In this document: positions 22,980 to 36,873 of the stretch, piece after piece
Numbering within the stretch: the first letter of the stretch is position 1
Layout of the letters: every line of letters begins with the position of its first letter
Origin: Quillaja saponaria
Taxonomy: Eukaryota > Streptophyta > Magnoliopsida > Fabales > Quillajaceae
Direction of reading: 5' to 3'
Assembly (NCBI GenBank): GCA_029379385.1
Contig: CM055607.1
Span: 11,780,001-11,844,000, forward strand
DNA length: 64,000 nt
Translations under genes and position numbers: made by a program
The notes under the pieces: generated by a model
Database searches by the model: none
Seen by the model: only the letters and a program-made list of their open reading frames with translations
Told to the model about the DNA's origin: nothing

Positions 22980-24378
22980 TTTAAACAAGAGATCCACTTC
23001 CTATTATATATATATATATATAATTGTTTGTATACTCATTGCATCTTCCAAATGGAGCAATTGGACTCATCACAATGGAAGGGGGTTGATATTACATGGA
23101 CTCCATACCCATCACATCCTACAGACAAGTGCTGTTCTAGAGGAGATTAAGGACCATGAGAAAGTACTAAGGACAAAAATAATGTATAGACAGGCTTCAT
23201 TTCCACTCAGTAAACACCAAAGTGAAGACCATATAGCATGTCGGAAATATGGCATTTTGAACTTTTCTGCATTATGGAAAGCTGACCAGATCATCAGCGT
23301 ATCAAGTTCACCAATTGGGATTGCAACTCTGATTACTATTGAACAGATTGTCACCTCTCGTGTATGTCTTCAAAATGCACAACCATAAGAATGCAATAAG
23401 GTCATTATGATCAATCACGGGGAATTTTAGTATCAATTTGGACAAACAATCTTGGGAACTGTCCTTCAAAATAACCTTTTCTAAATTTTCATACCCTAAT
23501 GGCGTAAATCTAATTTTCCTGGGAAGAATGCTTGCAATTCATGGAAAATGGCACACAACAGACTGAGTATCTGGTAGACTCATGACCGCAGAGGTCCTTG
23601 ACAACACAATAAATTGTCACCTAATGAGATAGTGAAAGCCAGCAGCTCATTCAAAACTAAAACTATTATGAGTGTTAACAAAATGAATTCATCAGACTGT
23701 ATACATCCCACTAAGGCTGATTGAAGGGGCTTTATATCTGCTCATCAATGGTTGAACATTCATTGATGCAACACCAATTTCTTACTCTAAGCATTCAATC
23801 AACTGTTTTTTATTTTTTATTTTTTTCTGGAAAATAGGCTTTTTATTTTTAAAATTTATGTAAATATATACTACTACACATCGACTGGCTTATTGGTCTA
23901 CACAGCCAGATTTCCACGGAAGTTGACAAAACTCAACAAAACGAATATGCACAAGAGCTCTAACCAGGCAAAAGATGTACCATCCAGATCATGTCCGATC
24001 AAGGGATTGTACTTCATGTTATGACTGTAGGCTTGTGCCTTCCGTTGAAGTCCTTCAGCTTTTGACACTGTTAATACCAAATCTAAGAAAGTGACAATAA
24101 AAAGAATCAATATATGCTACTATGGTCAGTCTACAAAAATGTAAATTAACCAACCTATTAATGGCTTTAGGACCATTTGGGCATCCACATCATGTTTGGA
24201 AACATCTGGTTCAAATTGTTCAATGTAAGTTATAACAGTGGCACCTGATGAACCCGTTACCTGTAAAATCATAGCTTGGGAATCAATTTATCCTAATTTA
24301 CAATTACCAAGTCACTCGAAGCGTGTTCTTAGAAAGGAGACAGGGTCAGGGAAAAGGAATAGGAATGTCGCATACCTA

Positions 24379-24525
<147 letters not shown>

Positions 24526-24656
24526 TTATATTCAACATCCAAAACTTCCAGGATCTGTATACGTGAAATCATCCGCAAATTGGAGGACATCACTTCCTGT
24601 AACAGAATGCTGTAAGCACGAACACTTCCAGGAGAGCGTCAAGTTTTCATGACAGG

Positions 24657-24810
24657 TGTTAAATAAAATAGAGTAAGGAAAGGATTGTAGCCTTGATTGA
24701 TATCTCAAAGCCTACACCCATAAGTTTTATTTATAGTAAATAATAAAACATAGACTTCTACGTCTAAATAATGTGGGACTACACAATATAATAATATTAT
24801 ATTCCTAATA
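24657..24810 (-). mobile_element. Solo LTR-like element, copia type, inside a PGM pseudogene intron
   Basis: A 154-base segment that, reverse-complemented, matches 32213-32367 along its length: shared ATAATATTATATT, ATAAACATAGAC-like and TTATTTATAGTAAATAATAA blocks. It begins TGTTAAATAAAATAG and ends CCTAATA, so one terminus is degraded. It lies between the PGM exons ending at 24833 and starting at 24596. No internal retrotransposon domains adjoin it. Confidence 0.75.
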
Positions 24811-26012
24811 AGAAATTCTCTTGGTAAATTACCATATTTATCACCAGTCTTGCTCCTAGAGATGGCCTCTCATAAATACTCTATCATTTATGAGAGTATT
24901 TACATTGCTTGAACAAGGACTTAGATTTGTCAATGAAATTAAATACAACTTAACCTAGCTTATTGTACTTAGGAGCTTTTGAATGAAAAGCAAAAGAAAC
25001 ATCTTATAAATACGAAGCTACTATGCTTACTTAATAGTCATATCTAGAGAAGAAATTTCTCCCATAAGTAGCCCAATGCTCCTTCACAACATCAGATACA
25101 GATATTAACTTTTCCCCCGTTTTCTTATCTTTGTTACAGTATGCAACAATTAAGAGACAAGCTAATACAGCCCTGTCATTTTTGAAATTTGGAACTACTC
25201 AACATGAGACTGACATCTTATGATGATATCTGAAATCAAGTATGTATCTCACTATTTCTATAAATCACTAATTAACAAGTAGGCCACAAATAATGAATTG
25301 AAAGAGTCCAGTTTCACAAAAAGCTAACTACAGTAGAAAAAAGCTGAAGACAGTGTTAAAACAAACTTAAAGGAAGATAACTAATTTTCGCTTAGGAGGT
25401 TTCCTTGCAGAAGGTTCTGTCACGACAATCAACCTATGAAGTATTTTATTTGACTGATCTTCCCAATACAAAAACGTGCAGCGAAATAGATCCTTCACCA
25501 AGAAAAATCTGGACTTGGACAAGGAATACTAAGCTGCAGTAACGCCCCATCAGAAGCAACAACCTGAACAAGTGACCCTCAAGCATAGACATGATACCAG
25601 ACCATCAACTTGAAAGAGGGAACTCATTGATTACGAGGTTTAATTAGCCTGTACAATATGATTCAAAAGCTTTTTAGCTAGAATACAACGGATCCAACAA
25701 TGTCTACCAGAGCCAATACAGACACAAAGGAAGCAAATTTCTAAGTAAGAGGAAGGTAAAAGGATACAGGTCAAAAAAAGAGAAGAGATAGCATGTTAAA
25801 ATTAAAGTAGTCAAAGACAACTAGGAATCTAAGGCATTTTTACTAACCATAAAAAATGTAAGTGCATATATCATCTTTTCAAGAGACTTCCAGCTCTGGT
25901 GGGCATATTGGATTCTATCACCTATGCGTGTCTAAAGGAACCTTAGTATAGATAATACAGTTATTATCCACATAAATAATTGTAGTAAGAAAATATTCAC
26001 CATATTCCATCA

Positions 26013-26123
<111 letters not shown>

Positions 26124-27147
26124 CTAGATATCTATCTCTATAGATATAAGATGCCTTCTCCATGCACAATTTTTTAAAATCAAATTTAGTAGGTCAAATA
26201 AAATCTTACCTCAAATAAAGGAAGATTCAGTTTTTCAGCAACACGATCAAGAGCTCCACTTGTTGGCATTGGTCGAGCTAGACGCTATAATGGAATGTCA
26301 TAATTTCCTTGCTGTTCAATAACCTAAGATTAAAAATCACAGAGATGAATACCTCATAAGAATCTTAACTTTTGAACCTTGGGACCACTTTTAAAGTATG
26401 GAATTGGCTGCAATTATAGCCACCGAGTCCGAAGGAGTAACAAAGAAACTTCTACCTAGAATCATGTTTCTATCACCATCAGCTGAATAAAGATGAAAAA
26501 TATTTGAATGCCTGTCAAGAGAAATAATACAGATATCATACACATAAATCCTGCTCCATCTTCAGCAATACTGTATTAGAAAGTAAGGAAAACTATAGTA
26601 CAAAATGTACAATGCAATGCACTACTTTCATGTAACAGACATGAATGAAAATTTATCTACATTAGGCAGCATGTGAAGACTACAACTACAAATTCATATT
26701 ACCCATATTTCTATGCCTCCGGAGTAAGGTAAAATTTACTCTCCCAGAACATATCAAGTTGTTAAGTAGCTGAGACATTTTTGTCTTGTGTTTTTCTGGA
26801 CTCCTTTTACTGTTTTCCGAAACTGATAAATTCACACTCTCCATGTTGAAAGACCAAAGTAAAGTTAATCATGTCCCTTCCCACTCTAATTGTACAGTTC
26901 CGATAATCTCTAGCACTTTATCCTCAATCACAACCACAACAAAGTCCCAAAATTGACACATGTTTGCTTCGTGAATCTCTTTGGTCAGATTGCAAACACA
27001 ACAGCTAACTGGACCAACTTATCATTTTCCTTGATCAATTAAGTAGAATAAGGAAGGAACTTAAGTCAAACTTGTATCTGAAGCCAGGATCAAGCTTTGA
27101 CCCAATTAAGAGTACCTTAAGGTTGAGCAATTTAATTTATATGAACT

Positions 27148-27544
27148 GATACTGCCCAAACCCAAATGCTAGCAGCATTAATTCTAAATGATAGAGAGAT
27201 ATAAGCAACAAACTTGATCCTGTCTTCAAAAGGTTAAGAATCAGATTTTGACTTCAAAAGTTTCCATCATTTCTTGAATTTGATACTGCCCAAACCCAAA
27301 TGCTTGGAGCATTAATTCTAAATGATTGAGAGATATAAACAACAAACTTGATCCTGTCTTCAAAAGTTTAAGAATCAGATTTTGACTTTAAAAGTTTCCG
27401 TCATTTCTTGAATTTGATACTGCCCAAACCCAAATGCTTGCAGTGTTAATTCTAAATGATATAGAGATATAAGCAACATCTTGAATGCAATTATTAAGTT
27501 AAGGAATTTTCTTGAATTTGACTTCAAAAGTTTCCATCATTTCT
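27148..27544. repeat. 134-base tandem repeat, about 2.9 copies, in a PGM pseudogene intron
   Basis: Copies start at 27148, 27282 and 27416, each with GATACTGCCCAAACCCAAAT, TTAATTCTAAATGAT and CTTCAAAAG in the same order. The third copy has an internal deletion and altered end. Differences are few, so expansion is fairly recent. Confidence 0.88.
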
Positions 27545-30500
27545 TATGTTATTCTCTCTAAACAACCATCAGATTTTGAACATGAATGAAAAACTGCAAA
27601 TATAGTAATTATCTGACATACCATCACTGGCAGCTCCAAAATCAGGTCCATCTTCACCATGCAAAATGTTGACAAGATCCTTAGCATATCTGTTTAAGCA
27701 TACTAGTCAAAGACAGCTACCTTGGAGCTAACAACAATCAGTAACTATATGATACAGCATTATACTTACTTAAGATTAGGGTCGGGATGACTGTGCCGAA
27801 AATCGTCCAAAGGGATCCCGTTTGATATTGAGTCCTACATGACATGCCTAACATCTGATATCAGCAACTCTAATAATACTAATACATCAACTCTCAAAAG
27901 AAATCTTTAGAGCCACATACTGGACTGGCACCTAGTTTGTCAACAAAGATGGGTTTTGCATAAGCACCAGTAACTGCATGCATGCCTACTATAAACCTGA
28001 AAAGTGAAAACCAGTACAATAAAATCCAAGACCATGAAATCTTCATAGCTACTATAAGGTAAATTCAATATCCAGAGTAAATGGACTTCTTCTGAAAAAA
28101 GAAGCGTTAGAAACAATTAATTCTAAACAGGACATAAGAACTAAGTTCTACAAAGATTTATACAAAGGGACAAACACATTTTTGGTGTAAGTGTGAAGGA
28201 AAAGAGGTTAGCGGGGTAGTAAACTGCATTACTATAATCAACATAGTAACCATAGAATTTGAGAGAAATAGGAAACAACACTCAGTGGGTGAGGCCACGT
28301 GAAGTTTGTGAACTGTGGTTGATATTAATTCTAATTTGGAGTGAAAACTAGACCAAAAAGATCATACCTGAATTCTGGTCGTGAAAGAAGACTTTTGATT
28401 AGCAGGAAATCAAAAACAGTCTGCACAAAAATTCATGCAAAGTTGAAGTCGAATCGGTAAGAATTTTCATATTAAAATTCTAGAGATACAATCTAATACA
28501 TGTTTACCTCCATTAGCTCTAGATAATCAGAAACATGGTTAACTACTTCAACACTGAAGCTTCCATAATTTGTGATCCAAGCACTTGAAAAGTCAACATC
28601 AGGGATGTCAGCAATCTTTATTTCAGAGATCTGCTTCACATTTAACCCAAATTAAGATTCATCACAAGAAAATTTTAGCACTGGTACAGAAATCCTAGGA
28701 CCAAGGTCTAACTTCTTGTGCAGGAAATGAAAACTTACTTAATTAGGAAACGAAAAATAACACAACGAAGCACTGAGAATTATGTGTTGCTTACTATATA
28801 CTTTCCAAGTTAAGGAATCATAACTCTAAACACAAGCAGAGACAATGATCCCGGCACATGACGTAGTTTAAAAGAAAACAATAAATCATTTTTTACAACC
28901 CTACAGCACATGCAAAAGTAATCTCGACAGTTACATACCCGACTATATATCAGACAATAATTAGGTCTAACATTTCTTTTTCCGAAACACCTTGTTTTTT
29001 GAGGAAGAAGTTCATTCGACAAAATGAAAGAAAAACAAGACATGAATATTAAGATCTACTAAGGTTTCATTCAGACTAAGGGGTGAGCTATTCAACTTAA
29101 ATTCTCCTATTCAGCTCTAGTGTAGCTCTATTATAACCCAAAAGAACTAGTATGTGGAAATTTCAAATTGTTAACCACTATAGCTGATTAATAAGACTAG
29201 TTGGGCAAGGATTCATCCCATGGGATAACTTATGTTTATATTAGACTAAAGGTACTAAAATTTGTTTCGAGATACCATTTTGTTTAAGTTTAGAAACAGA
29301 AACGATCTTGAAACAGTATGGAAATTGCAAATTATTTGGAAACATATAATTAAAAATATATTATAGTAATTGTAAGTATCCAACATAATTGATTTAGTAA
29401 ATAAGATGCTCATAAATACATGCCAAAGTAAAAAAATTTAGACATACAAATTAAAGGAAAAGATCAAATTACAATCACATCTAATCTTAACATTAGGAGA
29501 GCTTAGGAAGGTTATATAATTAATTTAATTAATACATACATGCATATATATATATACATATACATAATTTATGTAAAAAATAAATAAATAAAATAACAAT
29601 TTTACTTAACAAAAAATTTATATTATTTCCATCATATTTTACTGAATTCATTTCATTGCAAACAAAAAATTGCACATTTCCAATAGAAACGATTCTCCCG
29701 TTTAAGTGGAAATGCCACCGTTTCTACAGAACTTTCATATTTCAATTTGGAGGGGTGGTTTCACTTCCATTAGTGTGAAAATGAAAACAAATCACCCGTT
29801 TCAATAAAAATGAAACGAATTTTAGTTCCTGATTAGACTCCACTTGCACTCAAAGGTTAGGTCATTGGTCTTCGCCAATTTATATATATATATAACCATT
29901 TACTTTCTCCACTTATTCTTAATGTGGGACTTCAGCCTCAACATGGATCCAAACAAGATCAAATACTCTTACAAGTCATACCTCCTCAAGAATTCAATTC
30001 AACAACCATCCAGAGCACTTTATATATTCAGTATGAGCAATATCTGGAAGATATATAATTTAGACAAACAATATTGTGGCATCAAGCTGTACCAACCATT
30101 TAATAGAGATTTCATGTATTGATACATCCACCCTTATTTTGGTTGCTACTTATAGAAACCAATTTTTTTACTGAAAGATAAAGAAGAAAAAGGAATTTAA
30201 TTAAAGAAAGAAAACATGGAGTTTTAGTGCAATAGTATACAAAATCTGTCCACCAACAAAATTTAAGTTTTCATAGGGCTGGTGCTAGCTAAATTTAGAA
30301 GAAAGTTTTCATGGGTATTGGGTAGTATGATAAAGTAAATATAATAAAGCTTCAACTCTTTTATATAAGACCTCAATTGGCTGCGCCTACACAAAGAGTA
30401 CACATTTATTGGCCTCAATGAGCATCACGGTCAATGACCACATTCGTTACCCAAACATATTGCAGCTCACTAAATTTCCATTAAGCACCTATTACTAGAC

Positions 30501-32212
30501 TGACTTTATTTTATTTTTTATAAGAAAATTAATAAAACTATTGAATCCTTTATACAATGAGAAGGGTCCACCAAGAAATTTACTTCAGGCAAAACAAAAT
30601 CTACACCAGAACAATTCAATCTCCAAACAAGATTTATACCAACATGCTACCAGCTTAAGTATGGAAAGAAAGACAAGAAAAATGAAGCACGCATATATTA
30701 ACCAGATACTTACAGAGAGAGTGTTTCCATAAATCTAGTTAGTGATGGATTCTGGAGCAGGCTGCCCACTGCTATAATTAAACTGGAGTGAACAGAAAAG
30801 ACATTTTGTATCAGAAAAAAACTATTGGTGGACTTGCAAATAACATGATATCTCGGATATTGTGGCAAATTGCAGAAAAACTACTGAACTGATAGTGTTG
30901 AATAAGTATTTATGTATTATATACAGAATAAATTCCACACTAATGTAACAAATATCTTAATGTTGAATTTTAAGGGAAAAGAGCAACGTAAAAGCAATCT
31001 GTAATTGCATACCAAAGTTCAAAGAACAATAACTCTTGAAACGTTGAGTGTATGAGCATTAGAAAGACATTGCATAATTGAATTACACAGATCAATATAT
31101 GAGAATCAGAATTCACCTTAATATCCCAATCATTTTAAGGTCCACCAGATTATGGTTTGCACTCATTATAAACCCACCATTTGCCAAGAAAATTTACAGG
31201 AAAAGAAAAGAGCCAAAAAGGTAAATTAGTTGGCAGTGGACATTTATTGCCAAGATGCTGAAGCATAAGAGGAGAAACAAGAGTACGATAAGCTTGCCTT
31301 CCTTTTGCAGATTACAGCAGAAAAAGCTGGTGTCAACATGATACCTTCCTTGCATTGATAAAAAGTGATTATCAAGTTCATCCAAGAAGGCAAACAGTGT
31401 CAACTTTTGTTCCTCAAATGAGAAACTCCAGTATGTTAATAGTATTATACATAATTCAGGTAGCAGATGAAATGATTAGGGAATTAAATATAGACTCCCA
31501 CTGCATCATTTATCAAGAATATGCTAATTTATCTTACTTACTTTCTTTCTTTGTATGTCATAAATTTCCTAGGCTACACAACAACAAAAAATCTTCCCCT
31601 TTTCTTTGTATGTCGCAATTTTGGTAATTGTTGGAATAGTTGACTAGTTTCTTTATTTAGTTTGTAATTGGTTTCCTTATTTCTAGCTTCCTTATTTCTA
31701 GCTTCCTTATTCTTAGCCTTGATTTAGGTTGTAATATAGTTGACTAGCTTCCTTAAGCCTAGTTATTTCCTCCATTCATGCCTAATTATTTCCTCTTTTC
31801 AATCATAGTTACTCCCACTTTTTTCTAGCCCTAGTTATTTATTTCATCTAAAAGATAGTTCAACCCCTTTTCTTTTCAATCCACCTTTATGTTAGGTTTT
31901 GATGGCTTAAATGGTTTAACGATCCTATTGTACCTTCGTAAACTTTCAAGCTATGTTTTTTTCCAATAGTGCTATTTTTATTATACCGGAAAATCCCACT
32001 ATGCCTCTTTCTAGCAGTGCTATTTTTATTTTTTCGACAAATCTAGTTGTGTCTCTTTCTAGCTGTTGTTCACAAGTACCAATACGTTCATCAAACAGAT
32101 TAAAGTTTGACCTATTATTCTTAGGTTGTTGTAAGTAAGGAAAATGTTGAGATTGATAATTGGGTTTTATTTATACAAGATTGAGCATTATATATTCCAT
32201 CTTGAGAGGGTG

Positions 32213-32367
32213 TGTTAGAAATATAATATTATTGTATTGTGTAATCCCACATTGTTTATACGTGAAAGTCTATGTTTTATTATTTACTATAAATAAAACT
32301 TATAGGTATAGGCTTTGACATATCAATCAAATCCGCAATATTTTTCCTTATTCTATTTTATTTAACA
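32213..32367 (+). mobile_element. LTR of a copia-type retrotransposon with an adjoining PPT-like tract
   Basis: A 155-base segment starting TGTTAGAAATATAATATT and ending TTATTTAACA, so it has TGTTA/TAACA inverted ends. It is preceded by CTTGAGAGGGTG, which resembles the polypurine tract before a 3' LTR. An inverted copy lies at 24657-24810. I see no gag-pol coding sequence upstream, so the element is truncated. It sits in an intron of the PGM pseudogene. Confidence 0.75.
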
Positions 32368-34112
32368 GTAATTAACTGCATTTCCACCAGAAGCACAGAT
32401 CAGATGCAGAAAGTAGATTTCTAAAACACGCATGAAGATCAAATTTCAATTTGCTTAAAAGAAAGGCAAAAGGGGTATTTTACAAAAAAAAAAAAAAAAA
32501 AAACGTCCTGGGAAGCTTCTTGATTAAAGTAACGACCAGCACTAACACTCCGTTCTTGTAATCCTCTGGAGGCAATGAATTAAACAATGCCAGCAGATGC
32601 AGACTTTTTTAATGATAAACCAAAATGCACTAAACTACAATCACAAATTCCACGGAGTTATTGAAGCCAGGATCCAATTTGAGAGGTAACTTTTCTTGCA
32701 TAAACACTTTCACCTGCAGAATATACACAACTCATTATTTTTTTTGTTTTTTTTGCTAAGTTATACACAACTCATTATAATAGAAGGCAAAAACTGACAA
32801 GTTTCATTCTATTGTTTTTACAGTGTAGGCATTACATTAATCATGACATCTGCTCGCACTCTTCAAATAGTTTACGAAATTCACATTATGAGCTGTGGAA
32901 CACTCAAAATAGAAGGCGAACCAAAAGTAATAAAGGCCCCATATATGATCCTTGAATTCATTTTATCTTTTAAAAAAAAAAAAAAAAACAAAGATAAAAG
33001 AGAGGAATCGTAATGCCCAAATTTAATTTCTTTTCTTCTGTCAGTTTAAACAGAACGCTAATTCGGAAAACGTCGGTTCAAACAGCATGACAACTAGTAA
33101 CCTTATGTTCAGTAAACAATAGAACGAACATGGAAAAAGCTACCTTCTTTCGAAGCCCACTTGTACCAGTCTTCTGCCCTTCAATCGGTTTGGTGGAAAT
33201 CGAATCAATCTAAAACAAAGGAATTCTACCCAACATTAGAAAGAGGAGAAAATAACCTAACATTGTATGAAGCACATCTACAGAGACATTAGAAATCGGG
33301 TTCTGCAATGGTAGTGGAAGAAGAAGACGATGATGCTGAACCGGCTCTGATATTGGAAATTTCTGGGGTTCTCAGAGAGTTTTGATGCTTTGATCAGAGC
33401 TGGTGATGATAGGTGTGAGAAAGATTGGATTGGAGAAGGGATAATAGGAGTTTTGGGTTTGAAAGTAGAAGACAAGAGGAAGTTGTTAGCCTGAGAGAGG
33501 GCCATTATATCATGGGTTTTTGAAATACCACTGTGTAGAAGTGTCGAAGTTGGAAATAGAAAGGGGATTCAAATCTTATCTTTTGCAGTGTATCTCCTGT
33601 CTGAGGAAGAGAAGATTTAGAATTAAATATACTTTAATATACATTGTGTTTGTACAACACATTTCATTTTAAATAATTTCTATAATTTTAAGTTTGAAAT
33701 AAATGAAATAGTATAAAATTTATATCAAATTTATTTAAAATTTATATTTTATTTAATTATAAAACCCCCATTGACAAGTATATTGAATTTCATTTTGTAA
33801 AATTTATTTGAGATAACTTATTATTTTATACACTTCAAATAATATTTTTATTCTTAATATTACAAATATTTTTTAGTTAGATAAATTAATAAAAAATCAC
33901 CATAACTTTATCTCAAATATTTATCTATCTAATTACAAGTTTTTTCTTCTCAACTTGTTCATTGAACAACAACTAATCTCACTATCTTTATATTTTTAGT
34001 TGATCAATGCTTAGTTTTAATTAAAAAATTTGAGAATAGTATTTAAAAAATACTTAAACTAAAATAAAATTTTCATTTATTCCAAATAAGATAATTAAAT
34101 TGAATTCCATAA

Positions 34113-34986
34113 GGGTGTGTTTGGAACAATAATATAAAATAATTCAATTTATGTCAATTCAATTTAAATTACTTTATGAAGTTTAGACTAAATCATCACA
34201 TTCATATAATTTAATTGAATTCAATTGAATTATGTTGTTTGGATTGTAATTATTTAAATATAATTCAATTCAAAATTATTTATTTTACAAAATTATCTCC
34301 GTACTTTTATTTTGCCGGTTGAGCCGCATCCGTTTTTGTTCAAAGATGACACCAACAATGGTGGTGGTGCAAAGATGACCCTGATCAAGCATTACACTGA
34401 TACTGCCACGCAAATTATGGTTCATAATTCTGAAAATGTATTTGGATTTATGGTATAGATTGAAGGGAGGGACCTAAATCTGAAAGTTTGAATATGAATT
34501 TGATAGCCATAGACGTTGGAGTAGTCAATGTTTGTTGATGGTACCAGATTGGGTGCTTATATGGAGGGCCGAGAGAAGACAAACGGGGGATTGATGGGTT
34601 GTGATACCATAAAGTGAAGGGTTGTCATTTTGGATTGCTGTTGGTCACCGTAAAAACAGAATAAATTTAAGAGTATAAATGTCTAAGTTTTTAATGATCT
34701 AATTAAATTAAATTTCGATAAATCAGATCAATTTTGATAAGAATTAAAAATAAAAAAAATTTTCTATACAAATATGATTTATAATAAATTGAATTCTCAT
34801 GAAATATAAATTTTAAACACAATAATTTAATAAAATTTATTTATAATAAATTGAATTCTATAAATTTTATAGTTAGCAAAGTGTAGTTTCATTCTAAATA
34901 AGAATATTTATTTTAAAATAAATTATATTGTAGAATTTATTTAAAATAATATAAATTTTATGTTTTATTTTATTTCCAATACACCA
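34113..34986. mobile_element. PIF/Harbinger-like non-autonomous DNA transposon
   Basis: The left end reads GGGTGTGTTTGGAA, directly after TAA. The right end reads TTCCAATACACCA, directly before TAA. The ends form an imperfect terminal inverted repeat, and TAA is the 3-base target duplication expected for PIF/Harbinger (Tourist-like) elements. Length is 874 bases. Most of the inside is AT-rich, but 34310-34640 is GC-richer and includes an open stretch of 47 codons (34312-34458). No transposase is seen, so movement would need an enzyme supplied from elsewhere. Confidence 0.65.
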
Positions 34987-35711
34987 TAACAAAAAATAAC
35001 CTAACTGTGTATGAAGCACATGTACTAAGAATTTAGAATCAAAGAAAGAGAGAGACACGTATCCTCGAGTGGAGCAGGGGGATCCAATTCCACATATAAG
35101 AGTGAAAACGATATGATATGACTCCGTGACTGTAAGCTGATTATATGCTTAAGAAATTCATTAGCTGCAATGTGCACGTACACTTAAGAACACCTGTCTA
35201 ACTCAAATGAGATTATTTTTTATTAGGAAATTTTCATGTGAATAGTTTCAAACCATAAATCAATGAGGAATTATTTTTTCTTTTATGAAGAAAAACTTTA
35301 TACCAAAATCATGACATTACCTGATTTCTCACAAACGATTGATAGTTTTTTTCGGAAAAAATCTTAAGCTTTGACGTAGTGGGGTTTTTTAAAATAAATA
35401 TAGCAGTGATGTGGCTCAATATTTTTTGTTGAAAAATGTAGGATACTTGCTTATATTCTTATTTTTTATACCAAAAATATTATTTAGATACCACCATTAA
35501 ATTAAAAAAATTCAAAAAATTCAAAAATTCAATAAATGTAAGACACCTTTAATACATAGAAATTCTTTAACAACAAAGAGAATTTTAATTAGATTATTTT
35601 TGTATTATTAAATTTTCATGCTCTGAGGTGACATTAGTCTAATTTTAGTAATAATATATAATTTATAACATATTTTAATGCTTTATACTATTTATATATA
35701 TATTATATATA

Positions 35712-35850
35712 AAAGTGAATTACCAACAAGGGTTAGATACAGTGATAAATGAACTGTATGAGAACAAAAGTTTGAATTTTGTTGGGGCTTACAATCGTTA
35801 CAAAGCCCGAGAAAATGCATGTAGGAAAATTACCCAGAACCACAAAAAAT
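35712..35850. repeat. SINE-like segment, diverged
   Basis: Starts ACCAACAAGGGTT and shares the order of motifs with 37311-37430. Possible A box GATACAGTGATAAATGAAC and B box AGTTTGAATTTT. The second half is more diverged. Confidence 0.35.
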
Positions 35851-36517
35851 TGGTTTAATGTCATAATCTTTTGATTTCTTTAAATACCCTATTATCATTG
35901 CATAGTTATCTTTAATTGTTATTTTACTACAAAATAAACTATTGTTTTATACTTTTTTTCTTTCTAATAATTCTCTATTTTAATATCAATAAGATTATAA
36001 TTGTTTTAGAACTATTGATTTATTTTTTACTAATTATTTTCAATGTTAATGAATCTATAATTATTTCAATAATTATATATGTCAATAGTAATTAAGATTG
36101 AATTTCTCAATATTTATCTTTAGTAAGATTCCAAATAATCATAATTTTTTTAATTCTTCTCAAATTTAAGAATTAAAATTTTAAAAAATTTATATTAATT
36201 AAAAGAAAATATTAAGAGTACAGCTTTCATGACTATAATATTATTGTTTTAACTTTTAATTTATAATTTTTTAATAATTTTATGGCAATAGTAGTTAAGA
36301 TTAAATTTCTCAATTATTATTTTTATTAAATTTCTAATATGTATAATGTATTTTAGTTTGTCTCAAATTTATGAATTAATTTTTTAATAAATACTATGAA
36401 TTAAAAAAAAATTAAAAGGATAGTTTCCATGATTATAATATTGTTGCTTTATTTATTAATTCTTCTTCTATCTTAACCAAAAATATATATATTAATATGA
36501 TTTTTTTGTTAAATTTA

Positions 36518-36873
36518 TCTATTTGTTTATAAATATAAAAGTGATTTAGTGAAAGAAAATTATTTTTTTAAAATACCCTATATGAGTTTTTACTATTTCA
36601 TAAACACTTTTTAATTGATTTTACTTCAAATAGACTATTTATTAAAAAAAATTTACTACTTTCCTATTTTTTTTATTTTAATATTAATAGAATTATAATT
36701 GTTTATATTATGAATTAATTTTTTATTAGCTTTATCTTTCTTTTTTTATATAATTAATATGGAGAATTATTTTTATTAACTATAATTTCTTGATATGTAT
36801 ATCAATTGTTAATGAACATATATTTATATATCATAAACACGATTCATGGGTAATACATATGACACAAAACTAG
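36518..36873. mobile_element. Helitron-like element, non-autonomous (candidate)
   Basis: Starts with TC after an A, followed by TATAAAAGTGA-type sequence, and ends ATGACACAAAACTAG before a T. CTAG as a CTRR end, a TC start and insertion between A and T fit plant Helitrons. A clear 3' hairpin was not established by eye. Related AT-rich segments with the same start occur near 35700 and 37575. Confidence 0.4.

Larger units (their letters stand above)
19633..24013. other. GA20ox upstream region and intergenic DNA to the PGM pseudogene
   Basis: This holds the GA20ox promoter (minus strand) with a likely TATA box at 19851-19857, a CACTC/CACC repeat at 20215-20269 and a CA/GA microsatellite at 20630-20677. 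A 57-base duplication lies at 22868-22979. From about 23040 to 23700 the base composition is more balanced than the flanks and one 157-codon frame is open, but I recognise no protein in it. It could be the old 3' region of PGM, an RNA gene or degraded coding DNA. Confidence 0.5.

Noticed and set aside
22915..23388. 157-codon frame as a gene
   Set aside because: It begins in a tandem duplication and AT microsatellite, has no family resemblance, no clear start context and no splice partners.
24597..24832. LTR insertion splitting a PGM exon
   Set aside because: On checking, TATG|GT at 24833/24832 and ACAG at 24597 make a proper intron in the right phase, so the LTR sits in an intron and not an exon.
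29844..30122. 92-codon frame
   Set aside because: It lies in a PGM pseudogene intron, is AT-rich and resembles no protein.
31627..31960. Possible second LTR beginning TGTTGGAATAGTTGAC, with CTTCCTTATTTCTAG subrepeats
   Set aside because: The style is LTR-like, but no matching partner, primer-binding site or target duplication could be recognised in the window.
31953..32138. 61-codon frame next to the LTR as retrotransposon coding sequence
   Set aside because: No gag, protease, integrase or reverse transcriptase motif is present.
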